Below, in pieces: positions 17,469-25,600 of a DNA stretch of 64,000 bases. Numbering within the stretch: position 1 is the first letter of the stretch; every line of letters starts with the position of its first letter. The DNA comes from Bacteroidales bacterium. Lineage in GTDB: Bacteria > Bacteroidota > Bacteroidia > Bacteroidales > UBA932. Position numbers and translations under genes: made by a program. The notes beneath the pieces are model-generated. The model was not told the DNA's origin and searched no databases. It was given only the letters and a program-made list of their open reading frames with translations. The stretch spans positions 248,001-312,000 of the forward strand of contig JAFVQD010000006.1 in NCBI GenBank assembly GCA_017504965.1, given 5' to 3'.

Positions 17469-18014
17469 ATGGCTGTTAAAATTCGTTTAGCGCGTCACGG
17501 TAAGAAGAACTATGCTTTCTACCACATCGTGGCTGCTGACTCTCGCGCTCCACGCGATGGTCGTTTCATCGAGCTTCTTGGCTCTTACAATCCAAACACT
17601 AACCCTGCAACTATCAATCTTGACGCTGAGAAAGCCCTCAAATGGCTTAACAACGGTGCTCAACCTACCGATACTTGCCGTCGCATCCTTTCTTACGAGG
17701 GTGTACTTCTTAAGAAACACCTTCAGGGTGGCGTTCTTAAAGGTGCCCTTACCGAAGAGGCTGCTGCTCAGAAATGGGAAGCTTGGAAAGCAGAGAAAAC
17801 TGCTAAAGTAAACGCTAAGAAACAAAATCTTTCAGCTAACGCTAAAGCTGCTGCTAAAGAGAGCCTTGCTGCTGAAGCTAAGGTAAATCAGGAGAGAGCA
17901 GAGGCTATTGCCAAGAGAAAAGCTGAAGAGGCTGCTGCTAAAGCTGCTGAAGAGGCTGCTGCCGCTGCTGCTGCAGAGGCTCCTGCAGAGACCGCTGAAA
18001 ATCCTGAGGCGTAA
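17469..18014 (+). CDS. rpsP: 30S ribosomal protein S16 with long charged C-terminal tail
   Basis: 181 residues. Residues 1-80 are a normal bS16 ([20 protein letters not shown], then [18 protein letters not shown]). Most bacterial bS16 end by about 80-90 residues; here about 100 further residues are rich in Ala, Lys and Glu (repeated [19 protein letters not shown]), probably a long helix or disordered tail. Extensions of this type occur in other Bacteroidetes. No ATG-proximal Shine-Dalgarno is seen. rimM follows four bases after the stop, a conserved pairing since RimM acts in 30S maturation. Confidence 0.95.
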   Translation: MAVKIRLARHGKKNYAFYHIVAADSRAPRDGRFIELLGSYNPNTNPATINLDAEKALKWLNNGAQPTDTCRRILSYEGVLLKKHLQGGVLKGALTEEAAAQKWEAWKAEKTAKVNAKKQNLSANAKAAAKESLAAEAKVNQERAEAIAKRKAEEAAAKAAEEAAAAAAAEAPAETAENPEA

Positions 18015-18018
18015 TCAG

Positions 18019-18510
18019 ATGTTTCCGGCCGTAGACGATCTTCTGCCGATAGCACAGGTGTTGAAATCATACGGCACCCAGGGGGAACTTTTGATAAGTT
18101 TTCTCGCTGCGATGCCTGACGATATTGACCTTAACGAACCGGTGTTCCTCATCCCAGAGGGGCTGCCGGTTCCTTTTTTTATTGAAGAGATACAGTTCAG
18201 AGGGACATCCAAGGCCCTCGTCAGATTCCAGGACATAGACTCGATGAAAGAGGCTGAACAGATTGTGGGCCAGAAGCTCTACCTCCCCGCCGAAAACTGC
18301 TACAGCGACGAGTCCGACTCTCTCCTGGGATATACCCTGTTCGACCAGGACGGTAAAAAAGTGGGGATCATCACCCAGGTACACGATTTCTCCGGAAATA
18401 TATGCGTGGAGGTGAACGGTACACTTATCCCGCTACACGAAGATCTGGTAATGGACATCAGGAAAAAGGGTAAAAGAATCGTAATGAATATCCCCCAAGG
18501 GCTTGAATAA
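18019..18510 (+). CDS. rimM: 16S rRNA processing protein RimM
   Basis: 163 residues from the ATG at 18019. The N-terminal RimM domain begins LLPIAQVLKSYGTQGELLISF, and a PRC-barrel follows from about residue 95 (SLLGYTLFDQDGKKVGIIT). RimM binds bS19 and assists assembly of the 30S head. A longer frame starting inside rpsP is rejected because it only reads the out-of-frame S16 tail. Confidence 0.92.
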   Translation: MFPAVDDLLPIAQVLKSYGTQGELLISFLAAMPDDIDLNEPVFLIPEGLPVPFFIEEIQFRGTSKALVRFQDIDSMKEAEQIVGQKLYLPAENCYSDESDSLLGYTLFDQDGKKVGIITQVHDFSGNICVEVNGTLIPLHEDLVMDIRKKGKRIVMNIPQGLE

Positions 18511-18535
18511 TATTGTAATTAGTCTGTTTTTTTCA

Positions 18536-18543
18536 TACTTTTG
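18536..18543 (+). promoter_or_regulatory. -7 promoter element of the caspase locus
   Basis: TACTTTTG, with ATTG at 18512-18515 and a 20-base spacer as a plausible -33 box. Predicted transcription begins near 18548. Confidence 0.6.
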
Positions 18544-18561
18544 CGACAGATTAATCAAAAT

Positions 18562-18571
18562 TTAGGCCTAA
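18562..18571 (+). promoter_or_regulatory. Perfect palindrome in the leader of the caspase locus
   Basis: TTAGGCCTAA, a perfect 10-base palindrome, lies six bases before the first ATG of the locus. It might be an operator or simply chance. Confidence 0.25.
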
Positions 18572-18577
18572 TTAGTT

Positions 18578-19372
18578 ATGAAAAGAATCCTTGCAACAAT
18601 CATTGTTGTTGCATCGTCGTTGCTTACCGCTTCCGGTCAGGCAAAGGTGGTGTCCGTACGCGCTGAAGGAAAGTGCGAAATTTCCAGATTTATTACCCAA
18701 GAACAAGCCGAAGAAAAAGCTCTTCAGGAGGCTAAACATCAAGCACTCAGCAAAGCCGGTGTAGATGAGAACGTATGGTCTGTCTTCGGTATGATTACAG
18801 ACAGTGACGGACAGCATTTCAAGCAGGCATACTCAGAGATGAGTGTACTTGCAGTGGGTGGTCTTGTCCATTTGCTTGAGGACCCCACCTACACACAGCA
18901 GTATTCCAAATCAGAAAAAAGGAACTATGTAGTCTGCAAGATCCACGCTGAAGTAAAAAAAGGTGATCCTGTAGACAAATCATTCCAGGTACAGGTAAAA
19001 GGTATTGCCCCTGTGTATAAGAATGAAGAGCTCCTTGATCTGGAGGTCCATACATCTCAGGATGCATATGTAAGAATCTTCTGGTTCAATAAAGCTGAGG
19101 GTGACCAGATCCTCCCTAATGAGATTCAGCAGGCTCACTTTATCAAAAAAGGTGCAAAATTTGACTTCCCTAATCACGATCTTTACGATCTCGTAGTAGA
19201 GAAGAAAGATAAAAATGCAAGTACTGAGCTCGTTAATGTTATGGTGGTTGCGACCAAAAAAGACTACCCATTCTACGAGGATGAGGTCTCATTCGAGACA
19301 CTTCTGAACTGGATCTACGAGATCCCTGCATCTGACCGATGCACTTATTACGAAACATTTTATATCAAATGA
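18578..19372 (+). CDS. Exported DUF4384-type protein
   Basis: 264 residues. A signal peptide (cleavage expected after TASG, about residue 20) shows export. Residues 21-130 resemble the LPP20/FlgT-N type fold with EGKCEISRFITQEQAEEKAL and a helix rich in Ala, Lys and Gln. Residues about 140-255 match the DUF4384 pattern: a beta-sandwich around EVHTSQDAYVRIFWFNKAEG, then ILPN and the block FPNHDLYDLVVEKK. DUF4384 domains are often next to caspase-like or Ser/Thr-kinase-like proteins in bacteria, which fits the neighbour. Function unknown. The stop overlaps the next start as ATGA. Confidence 0.75.
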   Translation: MKRILATIIVVASSLLTASGQAKVVSVRAEGKCEISRFITQEQAEEKALQEAKHQALSKAGVDENVWSVFGMITDSDGQHFKQAYSEMSVLAVGGLVHLLEDPTYTQQYSKSEKRNYVVCKIHAEVKKGDPVDKSFQVQVKGIAPVYKNEELLDLEVHTSQDAYVRIFWFNKAEGDQILPNEIQQAHFIKKGAKFDFPNHDLYDLVVEKKDKNASTELVNVMVVATKKDYPFYEDEVSFETLLNWIYEIPASDRCTYYETFYIK

Positions 19373-21966
19373 CTATGAAAAGAAGTCTCTCTTTCATTAT
19401 CGCCATAATATGCGCTGTGACCTTAACGGCACAAAACAGCAATAGCTTCAAATGGCTGAGAAATGTATATGAACAAACTGTACGCCCTTACAGTGAAGGT
19501 TACTCGGCCTTTTTTGAAAACGGCAACTGGGGCTTTATCGACATTGACGGCAAAGTGGTCATCAAACCAGAATTTGAAGAGGTGACTGACTTCTCCAAAG
19601 GTCTGAGTATCGTTAAGAAAGAGGGAAAATATGGTGTTATCAACACCAAGGGGGGACACATATTCCCTATCTCTTTTGACAATATAACCCCATTCTCAGA
19701 TGGCATCGCATTCGCAGAAGAGAATGGCCTGAAATACTACCTCTACTCTGATGGAAAGAGACAGGTCCTCTCAAACAAATATGAGTTCCATCCATATAGC
19801 GGAGGGATGGCGAGAATCAAAAACCCTAAAAACGGCAAATGGGGATACATCGACAAAAAGGGCATTATCATAATAAATCCAACATACACTTATGCATCTG
19901 ATTTCCAGGGAGGTGTAGCTATAGTTTCAAAAGGTGATGAGAAGTTTCTTATCACAGATAAGGGAAGCAAAAAGTCTGTAACATTCCCCGTAGACACTAC
20001 ACTCAAGCTTAATGAGGATGGGATAGGATTCTATAAAGACAGGACCAAAAAATATATATTTGTCGATAAGTATCTCGTACCTTCAATCCGTCCATTCATT
20101 ATGAAGCACGACTTCAGTGAGGGTTATGCACTTACCAAAGACATTCACGGGAATCTTACTTATATCGACAAGACAGGAGCCATCAGACTTAACCTGAAAG
20201 AGTACGATGATGCAGGTGATTTCTCAGACGGAAAAGCCTGGGTTATGAAAAACGGCAAATATGGCTATATCAATACCAGAGGCACACTGGTCGTAGATAC
20301 TGTGTTCACATACGCATCCAACTTCAAAAACGGTCAGGCGTATGTAGCTGTAGGTCAGCGTCAGGGTATTATCAAGATGGCTGCCAAAGATGAGAAATTC
20401 CCTCAAATGGCCATCTCCAATATCCGTCTGGTAGACTCAAATAAAAACGGCAAGGTCGATGCAGACGAACACTTCACCATCGAGATGGATGTCGTAAACA
20501 ATGGTGACGATATGCTTATGGATGCAAAACTCACTATGGGTGGTGATGCAGAACAGTCTGCCTGGTTTACATACGATGTGATCTCTACCAATCTGGGGAA
20601 TATCCCTGCCGGAGAGAAAAGGGTGGTATCTTTCACAGGAACAGCCAATACCAGTCTGGTATCTGAAGATATTCTGATGAGCTTCCGCGGAGAAGCAAGC
20701 AACCTTTTCACATCTATCCAGTCTCCATTCACATTTGCCGCAGCAGGTATCAACGCTTGTAAACCTGTTATCGAATCTTATTGGGCACATAATGCAGACC
20801 ACACCCCTATCACACCTGGGAAAGAGGCTATTTTGAAGATTAGCGTAAAAAATGAGGGACAGGATGCAGCCAAAGATGTGACCATCACCCTCCAATGGCC
20901 TGAAAACATAGATTTTAAGGAGAGTATTCTCACCATTCCCTACATCAAGCCCGAAGAGACAAAGACTGTCTCCACATACTTTACCGTAAAAGCTGACAGT
21001 CTCAACTCCCTTGCCGATACAGAATTTTCTGTTGTCGCCCATATTGATGAATTCACACACCAGAGGAAAGATGTCAAGTACTTCTCATTCGCATCAGGCA
21101 AACTAAACTCACAAATCAACATGATTGCCGGAGCCGGAGCTGTGATACAAATGGCATATGACCAAAACACACCTCAGCAGAAAATGGCAAAGGAGTCTGA
21201 ACTTCTCATAGGACTTAATCACGTCACTATGACCTCTGAAAAGCGTTTTGCACTTGTTATAGGTAACGAAAATTATAACGACGGAAGAAGGGATGCCTCA
21301 TACCAGCCCAATGTGGAATTTGCAGAGCAGGATGCCACCACATTTGCAAAATTTGCTGAGGATATGATGGGAGTGCCAAGCCAGAACATCATTCTTCTGA
21401 AGAATGCCACATATGCACAGATGAAGCAGAATCTGAGCAAGGTGGAGAGGGTCGCCAAGCAGAATCCGGGTGAAATAGAGCTTATCGTCTACTATGCCGG
21501 ACACGGACAAGTGGATGGAGACTCCAAGGACAGTTACCTTATCCCTGTCGATGTGAGCATCACAGATCCCACCGCAGGTATCAAACTGGAAGATTTTTAC
21601 AGTACTCTAAGCAACTGTAACGCAAAAAGGGCAATTGTCTTTCTGGATGCCTGCTACAGTGGTGTAGGTCGTGGTATCATCATCAGAGCGAAGGAGACCC
21701 CTGTAAAAGGTAACCTTATCGTTATGACCGCCACATCATCTTCTCAGAGATCTATGCCTTATCAGGAGAAAGGACACGGATTGTTCACCTACTTCCTTCT
21801 CAAAACTATGAAAGACCACAATGGTGATATCTCTATTGGAGAGCTCTACAATAAAGTATCATCTACTGTCAAGACCAACTCTATCTGGATCAACAATATG
21901 GAACAGACTCCTGAACTGATCAATGGTCCGGATATCGCAACAGAGTGGAAAGAGTGGAAATTTTAA
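19369..21966 (+). CDS. Exported WG-repeat protein with C-terminal caspase (peptidase C14) domain
   Basis: 865 residues. Signal peptide at 1-22 (VTLTAQ). Residues about 40-345 hold some seven WG repeats, for example NGNWGFIDIDGKVVIKPEFE and NGKYGYINTRGTLVVDTVF. D356-SNKNGKVDAD-E367 matches the canonical 12-residue EF-hand calcium loop. Residues 370-590 look like two CARDB/immunoglobulin-like domains. Residues about 626-865 are a caspase-like domain with the catalytic dyad H712 (YYAGHG) and C762 (LDACYSG), so an active cysteine protease is expected. Export to periplasm or surface sets it apart from cytosolic immune caspases. Starting at 19369 uses the ATGA overlap with the previous gene. Confidence 0.9.
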   Translation: MTMKRSLSFIIAIICAVTLTAQNSNSFKWLRNVYEQTVRPYSEGYSAFFENGNWGFIDIDGKVVIKPEFEEVTDFSKGLSIVKKEGKYGVINTKGGHIFPISFDNITPFSDGIAFAEENGLKYYLYSDGKRQVLSNKYEFHPYSGGMARIKNPKNGKWGYIDKKGIIIINPTYTYASDFQGGVAIVSKGDEKFLITDKGSKKSVTFPVDTTLKLNEDGIGFYKDRTKKYIFVDKYLVPSIRPFIMKHDFSEGYALTKDIHGNLTYIDKTGAIRLNLKEYDDAGDFSDGKAWVMKNGKYGYINTRGTLVVDTVFTYASNFKNGQAYVAVGQRQGIIKMAAKDEKFPQMAISNIRLVDSNKNGKVDADEHFTIEMDVVNNGDDMLMDAKLTMGGDAEQSAWFTYDVISTNLGNIPAGEKRVVSFTGTANTSLVSEDILMSFRGEASNLFTSIQSPFTFAAAGINACKPVIESYWAHNADHTPITPGKEAILKISVKNEGQDAAKDVTITLQWPENIDFKESILTIPYIKPEETKTVSTYFTVKADSLNSLADTEFSVVAHIDEFTHQRKDVKYFSFASGKLNSQINMIAGAGAVIQMAYDQNTPQQKMAKESELLIGLNHVTMTSEKRFALVIGNENYNDGRRDASYQPNVEFAEQDATTFAKFAEDMMGVPSQNIILLKNATYAQMKQNLSKVERVAKQNPGEIELIVYYAGHGQVDGDSKDSYLIPVDVSITDPTAGIKLEDFYSTLSNCNAKRAIVFLDACYSGVGRGIIIRAKETPVKGNLIVMTATSSSQRSMPYQEKGHGLFTYFLLKTMKDHNGDISIGELYNKVSSTVKTNSIWINNMEQTPELINGPDIATEWKEWKF

Positions 21967-21977
21967 ATAAGAATGAT

Positions 21978-22601
21978 ATGAATACAAAAGCCTATATAGC
22001 CCTTATCATATTTGCCCTATTGGCAGGCACCTCCAATCTGTCTGCCCAGCTGGTCAAAGTATCTGTAGGTGTCAATGGTGGAGCCATCGCCACACAGATG
22101 AGGACAGAACCAGCTCCAACAGATCCGGCACTGCACATCAGTGGCTACGGTGGAGCATTTGCATCCATTCACATCGGGAGGATGCTAACTGTCCGAGGAG
22201 CTATGAACTACGCTATGCAGGGGGGATCCTATATTGTGGAGAGTATCCCGGTAAAAGTTACTCAATCTTATCTTCAGATACCCATGACCCTTCTCCTTAA
22301 TGCAGGAAACATCATATCATTTGAAGTGGGGCTGCAACAAAACGTCCTTATGCAGTCAAAATACACAGAATTCGGCACCTCAAAGTATGAGGCAAGTCCC
22401 GATCCAGGCGCACTGAAGTACAATTTTGGCGTAGTGGGTGGAGTATGTATCAATATGGGTAAGTACATATTTCTTAACCTTAGGTACTGCCACGGACTCA
22501 GCAGCTCATATGTAATATATGGAAAAGGGTTCCCTGCAAGCACAATATCGGCCGGACTGGGCTTTAATATTTATACATCGAGAAAATCAGCATTCAGATA
22601 A
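21978..22601 (+). CDS. Outer-membrane beta-barrel protein
   Basis: 207 residues from the ATG at 21978; an in-frame earlier start would lie inside the caspase gene. A signal peptide ends at LSAQ (about residue 22). The remainder alternates hydrophobic and polar residues in strands with glycine-rich turns (VSVGVNGGAIAT, AGLGFNIYT), as in the small porin-like/OmpW-like barrels common in Bacteroidetes. Function unrecognised; it may display or anchor its neighbours in the outer membrane. Eleven bases separate it from the caspase gene. Confidence 0.75.
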   Translation: MNTKAYIALIIFALLAGTSNLSAQLVKVSVGVNGGAIATQMRTEPAPTDPALHISGYGGAFASIHIGRMLTVRGAMNYAMQGGSYIVESIPVKVTQSYLQIPMTLLLNAGNIISFEVGLQQNVLMQSKYTEFGTSKYEASPDPGALKYNFGVVGGVCINMGKYIFLNLRYCHGLSSSYVIYGKGFPASTISAGLGFNIYTSRKSAFR

Positions 22602-22604
22602 TGG

Positions 22605-22611
22605 AAAGGAG
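22605..22611 (+). promoter_or_regulatory. Shine-Dalgarno-like site deciding the lipoprotein start
   Basis: AAAGGAG lies seven bases before the ATG at 22619 and supports that start over the in-frame ATG at 22601, which overlaps the barrel gene stop. Confidence 0.5.
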
Positions 22612-22618
22612 ACAAATT

Positions 22619-25600
22619 ATGAAGAGATTTTTTAAAATTTCCACCCTGGCATTCGTAGCATTGGCAGCTATCCTCACATTGTCTAAATGTAAAGTGGATG
22701 AAGGTGGAATATATGGTGCATTCCCATATATGAATGTACCTTTTTCAGATACACTTATATCCAAGCTTGAACAGACCATCTACATTCCAGTTGAAACCAA
22801 CAGAAGTATCACAGCAAATGTTACCGATAGCACTTGGGTAAAGGCGACTATCGATGGAAAGAGTATCGTACTTATCGTACAGCCCAATAATCTGGAATCG
22901 ACCCGTAGTACTACAATCGAGGTCAAAACAATAAACTCCACAGTGAGTGCCACCATCACACTTACACAAGATGCTTCCGGAGAGATAACCATAGAAGGGG
23001 ACCTCATACTCACCACCCCTGATGAAGTGGAGAACAACACCTACACCAGAGCTACACAGAGTCTTATCGTCGGGAATGTAATTTCTAATACCGCCGCATC
23101 TGCTTCTGCTGCCATCAAAGCGTCCCAGACTCCCAAAACAGCCTCCTTAGACGGCAACATCACAGTCACATTCGACAATAAAATACTCAAAGTGGCTCCA
23201 TCTGACATATCAGACAGACAGAGCGGGATACTAAGTGAGAATATTCACACTATAGGGAGCAAGTCTGCAGCATACATAAATACAAAAGTGAGCACATTCC
23301 CCTATAAACTCGTATACAATAACGAGCTGGAGACCTTCTTCTTCGTGGCTTGCGAATTGAAGGGACTTCCTTCATCAGACTCACTAAAAAAACTTAATCT
23401 GAAAGAGATACACTTGGGCCACAATCAACTTGAAGATATCTCTTCGATCAAAGGGCTGGAAAATCTTACAAATCTCAATCTGTCACACAATCGGATAAGT
23501 GATATCGCTTCTCTCAAAGAGAATCCCAACATTGAAGAACTTGTCCTTGATTACAACCCTATATCAGACATCGATCCTCTAACGGAGATGCAGAACCTGA
23601 AGAGACTCTCCCTTAAAGGGCTCCCCATACTTGGCACACAATACGAGATCATATCTGAAAAACTCCCCGAAGGGTGTATAACTGACACCACAGACATCAA
23701 AGAGGAGGAGTCTCCTTTAGCCAGGATTTGCGAGCCACAAGGGGAAGTTCACGATGCATCATCCATCACCCTTACAGCCAAAGTGGAACATAAAGGTGAC
23801 GGTGAGATAACCACACCCGGATATTATTGGGGCACTTCGAGGAAACTCAGCGAGATGTCCTTTGTAACAGGCATTTACAACGAAACAGACAGCACAATTA
23901 CCGCTTCTATACAGGATATTAACACTACTGACCAGATATATTTCTTCAGAGCTTGTGCTCAAAACTCTGCAGGAAAATCTTACAGTAAAATCGGACGCTA
24001 CGGAGAAAAAGTCACCGACGGAGATTATTTCATATATAATGAAAATGATTTCAAAGCCTTATATGACCAGACAATAACTAAAATCAATGGCTCTGTATAC
24101 ATAGGAAATATGGTCAATGAACCTGGTGACGGTACTATCTCCACAACAAGAGAACCCAGACTCCATTTTGACCACTCTACCATCAATTCTCTCGACTACC
24201 TGAGAAATGTAGATTATATCGACGGAGGTCTATACTTGATTAATACAGATGTAAAGGAGATAAGCATCATCTCCGATATCGAACACATATCCACATTACA
24301 TCTTGAAGGTAACAAGATAGAGAATATACCTGATCTGACTAATATTATGGGGCTCAGGACTCTTAATATAGCGCGCAATAAAATATCTGACCTGACTCCT
24401 CTATTCAATCTGACTGAACTTGATACTCTCATACTTGGCAATTCACAATATCCGTATACCGAGACAAATAATATCGGCGTATTGACCGGATTAGAGACTC
24501 TGACTAATCTCAAATACCTGGATTTAAGCGGATTGCCCTTACACCAGTGGCAAGTAACCGAGCTCCGGAAGAATATGCCGGGATGCGAAATATTCTTCAC
24601 TCCTGGAAACAGGGCAAGTTTCTTACCTATCGTCACATCCGAAACAGCTGATATAAGTGACGAAAAAATCATCATCAGGGGAGCTCTGAGATACAAGGGT
24701 GAGGGGGAAATTATCGAGTACGGCTTCTACTGGGGTAAGGACAAAAACAATTTGTCAAGGGTCACAGCTGGCACGGATAACATCGAATCCGGCACCATCT
24801 TCTCATACGAAATCTCCGTCTCAGATGATGATGTCTACTACTACCAGCCATACGCAGTAAATACTTACGGCGAAACCAAGAGTGAGGATTTCAGAGAATT
24901 CTCATTGAGTTTTACCAATCTGAGTGAGAGGGGAACATCCAACTCATACATCGTTTCCAACGCCGGAAGATACACATTCAACGGTGGCGTTATAGGAAAT
25001 GGCTCTTTCGGCATCATCGACACAGCAAATTTCCATACATCGAATGTAGAGATCTATCCCACTTCTGCAGAACTCCTCTGGGAGAGCAAAGAGGGAATGA
25101 TTACCGATGTAAACTTCATTCACGAGAACTCCGAGATTCGCTTCGTGACCGATGGAACAGAAGGAAACGCCGTCATAGCAGCTAAAGATGCCAACGGAAC
25201 CATCCTATGGAGCTGGCATATCTGGATAACAGACAAACCTGAGGAGCATAATTACATAAACTATAACAAACAATCATTCCGGGTTCTTGACCGTAATTTG
25301 GGAGCCACACGAGCAGACAGAGGTGCAGGAAATGAGTGGGAAGAGTCCAGAGGTCTTGCCTACCAATGGGGACGAAAAGACCCGTTTGAGTGGTATAAGT
25401 GTGAAAGTGTGGACAGAACATTGACCATTCAGGAGTCTATTGAGAATCCTACTCTTGTTCCAGAAAATCACTACACCTGGACGCCTGAGCAGAACTATGA
25501 ATTGTGGAATGACCAGATCAAAACCATTTATGACCCTTGTCCAGTAGGTTACAGAGTGGCAGTGCAGGGTGTATGGAGCGGTTTCAGCAAGACAGGCAAA

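Noticed and set aside
20437-21060. 207-codon minus-strand frame inside the caspase gene
   Set aside because: Cys- and His-rich shadow of the CARDB-like region with no promoter.
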